Shown piece after piece: positions 34,486-46,144 of a stretch of 64,000 nucleotides of DNA (within the stretch, counting starts at the first letter, position 1; every line of letters starts with the position of its first letter). The notes beneath the pieces are model-generated. The model did no database searches. It worked only from the letters and a program-made list of their open reading frames with translations, and was not told where the DNA came from. A program made the translations under genes and the position numbers. Location of the stretch: the NCBI GenBank assembly GCA_011503125.2, contig WWBZ02000062.1:1860001-1924000 (forward strand), in the 5' to 3' direction. The DNA comes from Botryosphaeria dothidea (lineage: Eukaryota > Ascomycota > Dothideomycetes > Botryosphaeriales > Botryosphaeriaceae).

Positions 34486-34957
34486 CTTGGAGAAAAAAGA
34501 TTTGTTGTGAGACGATGGTGACGAGTAGTCGTTCTGCGGAGCGGTTTGGCTTTGTTTTGCTGCTGCCTGCTGCAGTAAAGGATTCAAATGCTGGCACGCG
34601 TATCACGAAAAGAGACAGAAATAGTACTAGCTTTGACTGATACGCGGGTTGTGCAACGCAGAAATAAGGTCTAGGACGAACCCTTCATAGCCGAGATCAC
34701 TGTTGCGCAGCAGGGAGGTATCCCGCGGTGCAGCTTCCTCTGTGCAATTGAGAAATATGATGAGAGCCAGACGTGCTTCAGCCTGTGGAGCACTGTTTTA
34801 TCTCGTGTCCGGTGCTTTTAAAATGCTTAGTGGGCGATTTAAGCTTAATCAGGGAATTTCCTTCATTACTCAGGGAAATATGCTTCACGGGATTATGGTT
34901 TTGAATTGCAATTGAACTTGGAAGAGAATCAAGAGAGTTCAATTTCAAATATCAACC
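34486..34957. other. Intergenic
   Basis: AT-rich sequence with no gene recognised. Confidence 0.45.
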
Positions 34958-36066
34958 TCAAAGCGCAGAGAGAGCATCGTACTGCTCCTGCGTCAATGCG
35001 AGCACGGAGCCGTGTCTCATGTAAGTCAGATCCACAGACGTGTCCTGGACCCATTCCCCGGTCGTCGGGTCCGACGGACCATACCCTCTGATTCCAGCAT
35101 CGTCGCCAACCTTGTCGCTGATCAGCCACGCTTGTCCGTTGTTTGTATTATCCCAGTACGGATAAGGGCCCTCGAAACCCGATATCTTCTCGCCGATGGT
35201 TGAGAAGGAGCCAAAGAGTCCATCGTAACCGACATCTGTGAGAAGGCCGTCGGTCACGTAGTAGCGGACGTATGCGATGTCATTGATCTTGAGGAAGGCC
35301 AGATCGATGACGCTCGTCCCGTCGAGGTCCAGATAGGTGTTTGCTGTGGTGAACGTTTGGAAGTCGCTTGTGTGGGCATATCTCATGACAGTAGACGTGA
35401 CGGGATCACCGGTATGGGCGGTATCGTCCTCAGCAAACTACTCATTGTCAGACATCATACGTTGGAAGTAAACGGTGGAATTCGAGGTCGACTCACAAAT
35501 TTGGATGCCCAATGCACCAAGTATTGGTTCGCGGAAGGATCCCAAATAGCATCGGGAGCCCAAACCATTCCCGCAGTCTCGTTTTCCATCGTGACGAGGC
35601 GCTCATCAGTCCAATTGATCAAGTCCGTGCTATCCCAAATCAAGATTGCCTTGGAGCCGTTTGCCGAGGCTGCATCCCAAGATGCGTACTGTCGAATATC
35701 AGCACTCCTGTTACTCGCAAGTCTCAGAAAATCACTCACATCGTTAATGTTCAGGTCCGTGGCGACCAGGTGCCACTTAGAAGCATCTTCCACATCGGCG
35801 ACAATGGAGACATCTCGAACGGTCTTTTGTCCCAGAGTCGGAACGAAGATTGGTTCTCCACCGTTGATCTCGGTAAAAGCAAGAGGATTGTCGTTGTCGC
35901 TGAGAGCGAAAAATACACCGGTTTCATCCGTCTTCCAAAAGACCGCCAGATATCCGACCTTGTCGGAATCGGTCTGCCTCGTCAACAAGCTCTCAAGAGG
36001 AGCCGCTGCGGCGAAAGCAGCCGCGCAAGTTGCGAGAACGCCAATGGTCGAGCGAAAGGAACGCAT
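34958..36066 (-). CDS. Secreted glycoside hydrolase family 43-like enzyme
   Basis: Three exons (introns 35689-35739 and 35438-35496) encode 332 residues. The 51-base intron is a multiple of three and open, so a naive frame reads through it. The signal peptide is RSTIGVLATCAAAFAAAAP. The propeller blocks of this GH43 group are present: YLAVFWKTDETGVFFALS, VRDVSIVAD (VRDxSI with a conserved Asp), IWDSTDLINW, GMVWAPDAIWD, SVIDLAFL (Asp) and GFEGPYPYWD, whose Glu is the probable general acid. GH43 enzymes are inverting arabinofuranosidases or xylosidases acting on plant hemicellulose and pectin. Exact specificity is not deducible. TATATAAAG lies 65-72 bp upstream. It is a neighbour of an AA11 LPMO on the same strand. 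Confidence 0.85.
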
Positions 36067-36677
36067 GTTGCATCGAAGCACCAAATGAATATGCCGACGC
36101 CGGAAGAAATTGCCATAATACCATTTTGCCTTTATATACACTTCTTTTTCTGCAGCACATACATTTTTTCCGGAACCTGGGGAACAGATGACGAGCTCCT
36201 GGCGGCAAGACCGGTGGACCTGTCGATCGTTGCCGACTCGAGTCAAATCCTGGCCGGCGTGCGGGGTTTCGCTCTGAGATCTCACGGGATGCTGTGTGCG
36301 GGGTACGGTCGCGAGGCGGCAAACTGACTTTCCACACGGTGCACTTTCCATTCGCAGTCTTCTCACCTTCCTCCCACCGGGCTTGTCGGTGGGAGTGACG
36401 TACCATCGTTCGAGTTCGTCCGACCGAATACGACGTGAACCACGTACGCGGTAGGGCGGTCAGGGCCTATAGTTCACACCCATGTCCGGATAATTACTTT
36501 TCACAACCGACGACAGATCAACAGTCACGATGCAGAGTTTCTCAGAAATGGTCCACAGACAAAGAAGTTGAATTACTTTTTAAACGAATGTAGTCGATTG
36601 GACCAAAGATTAAGCAGGTACGCCTTCAGTTCCCACGTACGCAAGGGGTATAAAGTTATGGACTAAAAGGGACGCAC
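36067..36677. promoter_or_regulatory. GH43 promoter region
   Basis: The minus-strand TATATAAAG covers 36129-36138, about 65 bp from the GH43 start codon. The rest lies downstream of the AA11 gene. No gene recognised. Confidence 0.5.
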
Positions 36678-37949
36678 TTAGAAGTGGCCGTGGCGCCTGG
36701 CGTGCCTGTGGCCGTGGCTCCTCTTCGCCTTCTCGGAACCGACGACCTTGCCGTCCTGGCAGACCATGCCGGCAGACACGTCCTGCCAGACGATGGAGCC
36801 GCGGTTGCAGAGACCGAACTGCGAGGTGCCGTTGCAGATGACCTGGCCGTCGTTGGCGTCGGTGCACTGGCTGTTGGCCTCGCCGTTGGTAGCGGCCGCG
36901 GCCTGGCTGGGAGCGGCGGCGACGGCGGAGGTGGCCTCGGCGACCGGGGCAGCGGCCTCAGAGGTAGCCTCAGCGACCGGCGCGGCGGCGGCGGTAGTGG
37001 TGAGGAGGGTGGTGGCCGCCGCGCTGCTCTCGGCGAAGGCGATGCCCGGGATCGAGGTGGTCGACGCAACCTCCTGGGTGGTGGCGCTGGTAGTCGCGCT
37101 GGAGACGGCGCTGGAGGCAGGCTTGGGGCTCGAGGCGCCAGAAGACTTGCCGCTGCTGCCGCTGGAGCACTCACCCTTGGGCTTGGCCAGGGGCCAGGTG
37201 GAGGTGTCACCAGTCTCGAGGCTGTCACCGGGGTTGGGGAACTGCAGGATCTTCTCGCCCTCGGCAAGGCACTGCGGGAACTGACCCTGGGCGAGGATCT
37301 CCGTCTGGGTGAGGGTGGAGGTAAGAAGGCCGGTGACGGCGGAGAGACCCTCGGAGAAGGAGGTGAAGCCGACGTTGGCGACGAAGATGTCGGGCAGCTC
37401 GTCGAAAGCCGAGGTGTCGTCAGAGCCGCCGGTGACGGTGACCGGGGCGCAGTTCATGTACATCTCGGGGTTCTGGCTGGAGACCGGGAACCAGGTCCAG
37501 GCGAAAGTGACATCGCCGTTGGGGATGGAGTCGGGCAGCTTGTACTGGAAGGTCGAGGCCTGGTTGTTCAGACCGGGGCAGCCACCCTCGATCGAGTGGA
37601 ACACCTTGAAGGTGGACTTGGCAGTAGGGTTCTTGTCGGTGGTGATGCTGAGCTGGCAGGAGCCGCCATCGTGCACAGCGGCGCCAGTGGTGCTGCCGAT
37701 CTCAGCGACCTCCTGGGCGTTGCCAGGGTAGAAGTCGAGAGTGTAAGACTGGCCAACGGCGAGGGTGGTGCGCTCAGTGACCGAGTAGTCCTGGAACTTG
37801 CAAGGATACTGGCCGGAGGTGAGAGGACTGCGGTCCTGCTGCAACTGGGTCTTGTCGAACGGGACAGGATGCTTCATGTACATGTGGGCATTCGCCAAAG
37901 GAAGGGCGGCCAGGGCGGCAATGCCAAAGTTGCGGAGTTGCGGGGCCAT
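36678..37949 (-). CDS. AA11 lytic polysaccharide monooxygenase with C-terminal Cys module
   Basis: An intronless 423-residue protein. The signal peptide ends ..LPLANA, leaving His1 (HMYMKHPVPF), the first copper ligand of LPMOs. The AA11 blocks follow: SGQYPCKFQ, GSCQLSITTDKNPT, KVFHSIEGGCPG and FAWTWF..NPEMYMNCAPVTVTG. The second His ligand is expected in the AVHDGGSCQ block. A long Ser/Ala/Thr linker (residues about 250-370) leads to a module with four Cys (QCTDANDGQVICNGTSQF, CNRG, GMVCQDGKVV), resembling the X278 module that binds chitin on some AA11 proteins. The tail is His/Arg-rich. AA11 enzymes oxidise chitin, so fungal cell-wall remodelling or chitin scavenging is the likely role. 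A 440-codon antisense frame is a GC-bias shadow. Confidence 0.88.
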   Translation of the reverse strand: MAPQLRNFGIAALAALPLANAHMYMKHPVPFDKTQLQQDRSPLTSGQYPCKFQDYSVTERTTLAVGQSYTLDFYPGNAQEVAEIGSTTGAAVHDGGSCQLSITTDKNPTAKSTFKVFHSIEGGCPGLNNQASTFQYKLPDSIPNGDVTFAWTWFPVSSQNPEMYMNCAPVTVTGGSDDTSAFDELPDIFVANVGFTSFSEGLSAVTGLLTSTLTQTEILAQGQFPQCLAEGEKILQFPNPGDSLETGDTSTWPLAKPKGECSSGSSGKSSGASSPKPASSAVSSATTSATTQEVASTTSIPGIAFAESSAAATTLLTTTAAAAPVAEATSEAAAPVAEATSAVAAAPSQAAAATNGEANSQCTDANDGQVICNGTSQFGLCNRGSIVWQDVSAGMVCQDGKVVGSEKAKRSHGHRHARRHGHF

Positions 37950-38718
37950 TGTGGATGTAACGATCGAATTCCGTCCGGAGAGACGTCCGGCTTCGGATGC
38001 AAGTAAAAGAGTGGAGGTGCAGTTGGAGAGAATGCAGTTGGTGGATGGAAACGAGCAGAGAATGAAACACCAGGGCTTATGTACCCACGAACCAACGCAA
38101 AAGGATTGACCGTAAAATTAGATTGCCAGCCCAGCACGGCGCCAATATGAGAGCCTCTGCCCTGCGGATAGGGATCTTCAACAAAATGCTGTGCCACGGC
38201 CGGTTCGTACAGCCGCCCCCCTCCCCTCCTTAGCACGACCAACTAAGGTCACGGACAGGTCGCTCACTAGAATAGGACGGCATCTCCGAAAGGCGGATCG
38301 CGCGCTGGACTGGCGTTACAGAGATCCCTAAATTGCTATCCGCATTCAAGCGCGCTCACTTTGTCTGCGGCGACTGCCAAATTATGCTCCGCACTGCGCT
38401 GCTCGCGCACCACGGAGCACCCACAAGGCTGGCAGTTTACTCCAATCATCATGGATTACGCACAAGGAGCCCCTCAGGTCCTGAATTTCAAAACACCGGG
38501 TGATGACCGGCGGATGATCAGGGATGAGATCGGCATCGGTCCGTGTTGCGTTGAAGCGGTGTATTGCCGAAAGCGTAGGCGTCCCGGGGGCTACCACATT
38601 AGGCTGCCCAACCTACCTCAGAGGCTCATGAGATCATCGCAATGCCATGCGAAAGCACGCATACGCAGTGGGCGTAGCCTCTCCAGTGTAAATCTTCACA
38701 GAAACCGACGTCGTTCTG
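37950..38718. other. AA11 upstream region
   Basis: A C-rich tract CCCCCCTCCCCTCC lies at about 38214-38230. No gene recognised. Confidence 0.45.
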
Positions 38719-38742
38719 ATCCGACGAACGCTTCAACTCCCC
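38719..38742 (+). repeat. Degenerate single terminus of the short MITE family
   Basis: ATCCG-ACGAACGCTTCAACTCCCC matches the right terminus of the element at 60456-60480 apart from one missing base and two T-to-C changes. No facing partner terminus is seen nearby, so this is a relic. Confidence 0.5.
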
Positions 38743-39929
38743 ATGGGGTTCGTTGTTGCCGTGAAACACACTAGCCCACCAAACATAAGTACAATACACT
38801 AAGCATCAAACAAATTCCTTGGAGGATTCAGAGCCTTTTGACTACGCTCCTTTACCCGCTTGCCCGACATCAATACCAAACCTCCTGCTCCTCGGCTCCT
38901 CTGCCCTGCCCCCCACCGCCACATCGACAAGACCAACCCCTCGAATACCTCCCCTTTCAGCTCCTTTTGTGATGTCGTATCGAGGACCTACAGGTTCGCC
39001 ATGTGCTCCCTGATATTACCCAGCCACTGCGAATCCACTCCCAGACACGTGGACGTTGCAATTCTGCACGGATTCTTCGGCATTACCCGTCCTGCGTCCG
39101 TGACCGCCTGGATTGGGAGCACGATGGTTGCTATAGCGGTGAGGGTGATTTGGAGCATTTGTCTGGATTTTGTCCTACTGAAAGCGCATGTGGAAGGCGT
39201 TGATTAGTACATCACTCGCGGAGACACATGTGGTTGGCGTTGTGCGTCAAAGCATCTTTGCCACGGACAAGTCGTAAGTTTGATCGACCTCTATGATGAT
39301 GTTCTCTACGTTCTGTATTTTTTCTCTGGAACCGATGGCGTGCCGGAATCAGTGCACCACTAAGCTCATGGATCACCGAGTGAATAAATGCTTAGGTTCT
39401 ACAACAATTGCTGAACTGGTTTCTCGCAGTTTCTTTTTAGCAGCTATCTCTCCTTTTTCAATGCTGTATAAAAGATGAAGGAGCAGACTTCTTATGCGGT
39501 ATGTGCGTAACTAGTTTCTCAAGGTTACTGGATGGTGCTTAGTTGATGACGTTAGGCATCTCTGTTCTCTGCACTGAGACGTACGCATCTCTTCACATGC
39601 GTCAAGGCAGCTGATGGCTGTTGAATATTTCTCCTTACCGGCACTGTGCCCGTCAAACGTCAAGGATGTTTTTCTGCTATCTTAGCCGACTGTCAAACTA
39701 CCTTAAGCTTTCCATCGATGCTGGACACTCCAATCTTTGAGAGCACCTGGCCAGCCACCAACAGCATCAGCTTAGCCAAACGCTGTCGATGAACCCACTA
39801 AACCACGGACACCTCACTTACATTTAGACAGCAACCACTACCGACACCGCTTTACTTCCGAACGGTAGGCTGAGGCACTGTACTAAGCCAAGTTCCTCCT
39901 CACCTGCGACTGATACCAACCGTGATTAG
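38743..39929. other. Gene-poor stretch
   Basis: Frames at 38819-39207 are Pro/Ser-rich or lack motifs; I do not support them. The rest is AT-rich and shows nothing recognisable. Confidence 0.45.
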
Positions 39930-40675
39930 CGATATTCGAATCCGCAAGTCCATACCCGAACACAGCAGATGGCGTCACGAGCTTTTGTAAGGATGCAGAT
40001 CAACTGATTCGACTACTCAGACGTAACCAATACGTTCCATATCAGGATCTCGACAACTTTGTTCAGCTTGTTGACCGCCACGCGTACCTCCTTGATTTTG
40101 CTCGCGACCTTTGCTTTCCCGTGCTGAGAGAGCACCAGAGTGCGGATCTAAGTGACTATGGCAAGCAAGACAATTACCTAGCAGACATATTGAAGCGACA
40201 TCGTTCACCGGCACCAGCGTTTCGTGTCACCTCCTACGACGTCAATGACATCCTCATAGTTCAAGACATCCCGCATCACCAATGTCGTTGGTACCGAACG
40301 GGTAGGTTCAGTGAAATTCTACATCTTCTGAAACAATATCGGCGCTCAGATGCTGACAGGATAATGCTACGCTTATAGATAAAGGATGCCTGGATTGTGA
40401 TCTGCTATGCATTCAAGAAGCAGTCAACCTGCATTGGAAGTATGCTTCTCCCAGCAATCAGCCATGCCTTAAGGAACAAGAATGCAGCCTCCAGATACAC
40501 ATTCCAGCAAGAAACTTATGATTATCTCCTTCATGTACTGTTACAATATCTCTTCGCCAAGACCGAAACCGAAGCCTATAAGAAGGGCTGCCCGGTATCA
40601 TCGAAGACCAAGGACGTGACAGCGGAGATCATTGGTGAGATCCGGGGGTTGACCGATGCAGTTGCAAAAGCATAG
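39930..40675 (+). pseudogene. Unrecognised gene or gene remnant
   Basis: An open frame from 39930 to 40378 has good amino-acid composition (DQLIRLLRRNQYVP, LDNFVQLVDRHAYLL, NYLADILKRHRS, SYDVNDILIVQDIP) but no ATG at its start. A second frame continues to 40675 (DAWIVICYAFKKQST, LPAISHALRNKN, EIIGEIRGLTDAVAKA). A GGTAGG donor at 40301 and a TTATAG acceptor at 40378 suggest an intron, yet the phases do not match. It may be a broken gene or an intact one with an unresolved structure. The sequence matches no family I know. A small MITE lies 14 bases after its stop. Confidence 0.35.
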
Positions 40676-40688
40676 CAGCATTCCCTTA

Positions 40689-40778
40689 GCGTGGGGACTC
40701 AAGCATTCATCCGGATATGAGTGTAATCGATTTACCTGAACGCTTGCATCCGGATGAATGCTTCGACTCCCCACACAC
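40689..40778. mobile_element. Short palindromic MITE, full copy 1
   Basis: Left terminus GTGGGGACTCAAGCATTCAT... (40691-40716) and right terminus ...GAATGCTTCGACTCCCCAC (40748-40774) are inverted repeats of about 26 bp with one mismatch region, enclosing about 31 bp. TA dinucleotides flank it (40687-40688 and 40779-40780), as expected for TA-targeting DNA transposons. A second full copy is at 60401-60480. Confidence 0.75.
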
Positions 40779-40951
40779 TAGTTCTAACTATGACAGAACC
40801 GACCTCATGACAAAAAGTGATTCAATGATAAATTCCATATTTTCTCTACACAAGACTCCACGCTTAATCTGAGACCTCCAAAACTGGACCCTTGCAAACA
40901 AAAGTAGGGACAGGTGAATCCCTCACAATAACAATGGCGCCCATACCGTCA

Positions 40952-43188
40952 CTAATCCGGCGGTTTCTTATCATTCCAACTCGCCACAATGCCCCTACAA
41001 ACCTCCTGGTAATCCCGCCACCTCAACGGATCCTTCTCCACATCCTCCGTCGTCCAGAACATCGTCCACTTGGTCTGATCCCACGCATCCAGCTTCAGCG
41101 TGCCCGTACTGCGCTCGAAATACCATTTATTCACCGGATTATCCCTCCTGCTCCTCCACACGACCCCATCCGGGAAGCACGTTCGCACCATCGCCTTGAA
41201 CACAATATCGGCCACACCACCGGACCCCTGCGCGCGCTTGAGCACGGCAAACTTGTCCAAGTACGGGACAGGCGGGCGCGGGATGCGCTCGCCATCGGGG
41301 CCGATGAGGTCGGGTGGGTACTCCCAGGTCAGGATGGCGCCGCCCTCGTACTCGCCGGCGATGATGACGCCGGCGAGCTTGTTCCTGATGCGGCTGAGGT
41401 AGTGGTCGACGTCCAGCTTGCGGCCGAAGGAGTCCTCGATCAGGGTCACGAGACGGGAGAAGTCGATGCGAGGATCGGTGAGGTCTAGTGTCGGTTCACC
41501 GGGCTTCGGGGGTGTCCACGGCTCGGTGAGGGGGTTGGGGATCATGGTGACGGGCATGCCGCGTTTGACGAACGTGGCGGGCATGATGGATGGGATCTGT
41601 GCCAGAGGCGAATCGGGGTGCGATGACGAAACCATGGGCTTGTCGGTGAGGAGGTTGTGGATCAGCGGGTTCTTCTGCCTTCGCGTTCGCACGCCGGGTG
41701 TGGATGTATCCGACGGGAGAGCAGAGACGGCGGCCTCCACAGGGGTGAGAATCAAAGCGGAAGATGCGGGCGGAAGGATCGCCAATGTTCGCTGTACAAG
41801 GTCCAGATTCTTCAGATGGCGGAGAGGCTTATCCGCAGAACCCAAAACTCGGGGATTTACCGGAGGCAAAGAAGCAAGTTCACGCTTCGAGAATTTGGCA
41901 AGTGCATTGGGCAGCCAGCCTTTGCTCTTCCTGTCCTCAGATTGGGACACAGCGACTTGAGCCTGTTGGAGATCATTTCTGATGTCTTCATACTCCTGCT
42001 CCAGATTGATGAAAACGTGTGCTCGGTCATCTCGGTTAGGAAACGGAATACCGCCGAGAGGATCTAGTACAATCACTCGCTCCAACGTTATATCTTCCGG
42101 AGAAATCGCATTGTCCTTGTGCCTGGCGACCTTGCTGATACCGGAGAACTCGCGAGTCAGAGCCAGAATGACATCATCTGGCTGGACACGGGTGACCTTA
42201 AAATCACCACTCGTAAATGCCATGGGCGGAATGACGGGAATTTTTCCCCCCTGGAGCAGCGGCAGTAGGAGACTGGGGTATTCCACCTCCACGCCGCCCC
42301 GCACGTCGACCTTGCTCGGAATCTCCTGGCTGAAATCCGAGATGCTTAAGGCGTCATTGATACGCACTGCGCCCTGCGGTGTAGTCTTATTTAGGGAAGC
42401 GACAATGCGGTCAGCCTGCGCATTGGCCTTATCCCGCCACTCCTTGGTGAGCTTCTCCGGCGCATTCGGAATGGCTTCCTCGTCGCAATCGACGACCAAC
42501 GCTATACTCAGGCCCAGGCGAGTAAGCTGTCCGAGTGTCAGGCTTACGCCTTGCAGCGTTGCCTCATCCCACAGATCAATCGCCCGGATCTTGACTAAGG
42601 CTACATGGAGAGGGTGGACGACCTCTTCCTCTGGGATAGTATCCTCGGGCAGCTCCTGGTGTGTGAAAACCGGGCTCTCTAGCATAGCCTTGGACGGCGT
42701 ATAGAGACTGCCCAAGTTCACGCCCGTCTGCTTCAAACGCCAGCCATTGTGTTCCTCGACCTCGCGCGCGCTGGTCTTTTGCGCTTGCTCGTTCCGTTTT
42801 GGAATGCGCTGGACGGGCTTCTTGCGAATTTGCGGTTGGTAGCGGGCAAGGTATTGGCGGGCGTCGCGCTTGGTCGCAGAAGTGCTGAGGACTGAAAGAA
42901 TGAACTCGCGCTCGTGGTCGACATGGTCTGGATTGACGGGCGTTACGATATCGTCGTCGCGGGGATCGGGGCGCACGCTATTTCCGAAGCTCTGCGCCGG
43001 CTGTCGAAGGCGCTGAAGTGTCGCTGCGGAGTCAATTGCAGCGGAGGACTGCGCGATGGTGACAAATCAGCTCGGGCTCGCAATGCAGCGAAGTCGGAGT
43101 TAAGCTCTGGCGAGGAAGCACTCACGCGGCGACGCAGAGTGGCCGTGGAGGAGGCCCTGGCTGCCAGGGCACAGCGGATGACGGTCAT
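40952..43188 (-). CDS. arg2: N-acetylglutamate synthase, mitochondrial
   Basis: Two exons (intron 43049-43125, GTGAGT..GCGCAG) encode 719 residues. The N-terminus is a basic, Ser/Ala-rich mitochondrial presequence (MTVIRCALAARASSTATLRRR). The body is an amino-acid-kinase-like domain (residues about 90-480) with IKVRAIDLWDEATLQG-like and LERVIVLDPLGGIPF segments, the latter diagnostic of fungal NAGS. The C-terminal acetyltransferase domain has RNKLAGVIIAGEYEGGAILTWE, PYLDKFAVLKRAQGSGGVADIVF and WRSRRDNPVNKWYFERSTG, matching the NAT domain shared by NAGS and NAGK. It makes N-acetylglutamate from glutamate and acetyl-CoA, the first step of arginine synthesis, and is feedback-inhibited by arginine in fungi. 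It shares a 385-bp divergent promoter with the 43574 gene. Confidence 0.92.
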
Positions 43189-43573
43189 TGTCTCATAACA
43201 CGAAGAAGGCGCTGCCCCGGGCGAATAGCGAGAGCAGGTGCTTGGGCATTGCGTGAGCGCAGGGTGGTGGTGAGGGGTGAGTCAAATTCTTGAGCGCGCA
43301 GAAACCAACCGACCAGCCGGGGTCGCAGATGCGAAAATGACGCTCGCTATCGATAAGTGGACGACGGCCCAATTCCCCACACTGTCCGCGTCTTAATAAT
43401 AAGCCCCGCTATCATGTGGGACGTCATCTACCACTACGCTCATCCGTCGGCAAGCTCTAGACGGCGCTATATAGACTCCTCATCTGCCCAATCTAGAAGA
43501 CATCTGGAATTCACTCACTGAGCAATTTCCCACATCAGAGGCATTTTCAGTTCTGCTCAACAAATCGCTCAAG
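43189..43573. promoter_or_regulatory. Divergent promoter between NAGS and the dehydrogenase
   Basis: TATATAG at 43468-43474 is about 100 bp from the plus-strand ATG. No TATA box is clear on the minus side. Confidence 0.5.
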
Positions 43574-44646
43574 ATGGCTCCGCAGCTGGCTTGGATTGGC
43601 CTCGGCAACATGGGCAGGGTAAGGTCTAGAATAGAACTGCTTCTTCCTGTGGCTGACGGGATGCGGGCAGGGAATGTGCTCCAACTTGGTGGAGAAGGGC
43701 AATCTGGACAAGCCGCTCATAATCTTCAACCGCACCAAGAAGCGTGCCGACGACCTTTCCGCCAAGCTTCCGCCGGGCAAGTCCACCGTGGTCTCGACAG
43801 TTGGCGAAGCGGTGCAAAAGTCCGACATCATCTTCACGTGTGTCGGTGATGACAAGGCCATCGAGGAGACCATCGATGCAGCCCTCGCCGGCGATGTCAC
43901 TGGAAAGCTGTTTGTCGACTGCTCGACCGTGCATCCCGAGACATCCGATGGCCTCGCAAAGAAGATCGCGGCCAAGGGCGCCGGTTTTGTCGCCGGTCCA
44001 GGTGCGTTGGTCCCTACCTTGAGGCTGGCATATACTGACTGTCGTTAGTATTCGGTGCGCCAGCAATGGCCGATGCTGGCCAGCTGATCTTCGTGTTGGC
44101 GGGCGACGCGTCGTTGATTGAGAAGGTCAAGCCGTACACGACGGGCGTCATGGGCAAGGCCATCATCGACTTCAGCGGACAGGCGCACGGCAAGGCCACG
44201 CTGCTCAAGGTCATCGGCAACACATTCATCTTCAACATGATCGAGGCGCTGTCGGTGGGCCACACGCTAGCCGAGAAGTCCGGCCTGGGAACCGACAACC
44301 TGCATCAATTCATTGAGACCATGTTCCCCGGCCCATATGTTGCCTACTCGAACCGCATGCGCTCTGGTGACTACTTCAAGCGCGAAGAGGTGAGTTCGCC
44401 GGCATGACTCTGAGATTCAACAGTGGCTGATTGGCCTCTCCACAGCCTCTGTTCCAGGTCGATCTAGCGAGAAAGGATGCTCGACACGCGCTGAGCCTCG
44501 CGCAGTCTTCCGGGGCGAAGCTACGGGCTGTCGAGGTCATTGACTCACATCTCGAGGGAGTGCAGAAGCACCAGGGTGCCAAGGGAGATGTCGCTGGTAT
44601 CTATGGCTCGGTCAGGCAGGAAAGCGGACTTCCGTTTGAGAACTGA
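43574..44646 (+). CDS. 3-hydroxyisobutyrate dehydrogenase-like (beta-hydroxyacid dehydrogenase)
   Basis: Four exons (introns 43619-43670, 44002-44048 and 44390-44445) encode 305 residues. The start MAPQLAWIGLGNMGRG gives the Rossmann GxGxxG directly at the N-terminus across the first intron. Next come IIFNRT with a basic cofactor-specificity region (RTKKRAD, favouring NADP), DIIFTCVGDD, and FVDCSTVHPETS, the DxSTxxP substrate loop. The C-terminal helical domain has KVIGNTFIFNMIEAL, whose Lys is the catalytic lysine (KxxxN), and PYVAYSNRM. The family oxidises beta-hydroxyacids or reduces glyoxylate or succinic semialdehyde. No mitochondrial presequence is visible, so it may be cytosolic. Substrate is undetermined. 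Confidence 0.88.
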
Positions 44647-45039
44647 TTGCGGTGCGAAGAGATCATAGATGAGAAATACAAAGATTCATGACGTTCACCA
44701 CGTGTCCTCGCTGCTTGGAAGGATGGAGAGATGCAGATCGTGCCCTAAACTTTCGATGAGTCCAACGAGATGACGCGACGAGAGCACGTTCGGCGGGACG
44801 CGGTGGTGCGGCTCCTTTTAGTGCATTTCTTGGCTCACCCTCTTATCTCCACCATCCACCCGCCGCTCCTCCCTTGCCCATCTGCTCCCCGCAGTCCATC
44901 GTTGGCGCTTTATACGCCTATTCTCTCATCTCACCGCGTTCATCTATCCCCGCGCGCTCCACTCGTATCCCGTAGTCCAGGAAGCGAGTTCCTGCTCGTC
45001 AATCGCGTTGCCACGCTGTCTTATCGCGCCCCTCCGACA
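44647..45039. other. Intergenic and 5' leader of the R3H gene
   Basis: Pyrimidine-rich leader sequence. An upstream in-frame extension to 44770 is low-complexity and not supported. Confidence 0.5.
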
Positions 45040-46144
45040 ATGGCCATACCTACGATCGCCGAAGCGCCGCCCGGCGTCCCCGAGCAGCCCATCGACGTCG
45101 AGGCTTGGACTGAAGAAACCTCACAGGCTCTTGGTGCCATTCACATCACACCACCAGCACGCACTCCCGCCCGCGGCACCACGGTTACGCTGGACATCCC
45201 GCTCGATGACCATGTCCTGCCGCGCGCCCAGAGTGGCGAAAACGGCGATACCACCGCCGCGCAAGCCGTGCGCTCTGGCTACACGCGTCGCCGCGAGCCC
45301 TTGCGTCGCGACAGCCTCAAGCGGCGGGAAGCTCTGCTGAAGGGGAAGGAGGGCAGCCGTCAGCGGCGCCGCTGGGAGAATGGTGCGTCATACACGTTGA
45401 CTTCTCCCGCCTGAAAGCGCGCCCAGTTGATTTTGATGTCTTGACAGACCGTCTGCTCAACAATCCCCACGCTCAGCCCCCGCTCCCCAGCGACTGGGAG
45501 GTCCGTCCGCAGTACCAGTTTCAGTATGTCCCGTACGCCGTCGCCTCTTACTGGGATAAGGAGCTCGCTGCCCGCAGCGCTGCTCGCAATACCAAGGGCA
45601 CCAAGCCCGCTGTAAGCAAGGAAGAGGAGGCGGCTGAGGAAGCGCTGAAGCAGGTGCGCGAGCGCCTCAAGAAGAAGCGCGCGGCCCGGAACATGCTCGA
45701 GGACATTGAGCGGGAGGTGCGGAAGTTCGTTCAGAACTGGGAGGAGAAGGCTCGGAAGGACGAGCAGGAAGATCTGATCGACCCCGACTCGGAGGATGAG
45801 CAGATCGTCTTTGTCGGGCGTAACGGTCAGATGAGCGACATGCGCGCTGCTGAGGAGGAGCTGCGCAAGGACTTGATGGTCTTTGACAGCCTCGCCGGTG
45901 ACCGCAGCGCTGCGTTCGGGTGAGTATTTTGCGAAGTGATATACCATTTCCGCTGCTAATTCTTAGTAGACGTTGGCTCGTTCATTCGATAGCCGCATAC
46001 TACGGGCTCGAAACTTGGAGCATTACCACAGGTACCCCCGCCAAGCGAGAAGCCTACATTGGTATCAAGGAACATCGGCTAAAGACCGGACGTCGTAACG
46101 TCACACGGAAGCCTTTGCCCCAGCCTCTTTGGAGCATGGTTTGA
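45040..46144 (+). CDS. R3H-domain protein with R3H-associated N-terminal domain
   Basis: Three exons (introns 45383-45447 and 45920-45969) encode 329 residues from ATG 45040. The N-terminal half holds the R3H-associated domain: SGYTRRREPLRRDSLKRREALLKGKEGSRQRRRWEN-like basic stretch, then HAQPPLPSDWEVRPQ and PYAVASYWDKEL. A charged coiled-coil (EEEAAEEALKQVRERLKKKRA, residues about 190-260) follows. After the last intron, RWLVHSIAAYYGLETWSITTG is the R3H motif (Arg and His spaced by three residues). R3H domains bind single-stranded nucleic acid. It is probably nuclear or RNA-associated; the partner is unknown. Confidence 0.88.

Noticed and set aside
36684..38006. 440-codon plus-strand frame opposite the AA11 gene
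   Set aside because: It is Gly/Arg/Ala-rich antisense shadow of a GC-rich gene; the minus strand encodes a clear LPMO with signal peptide.
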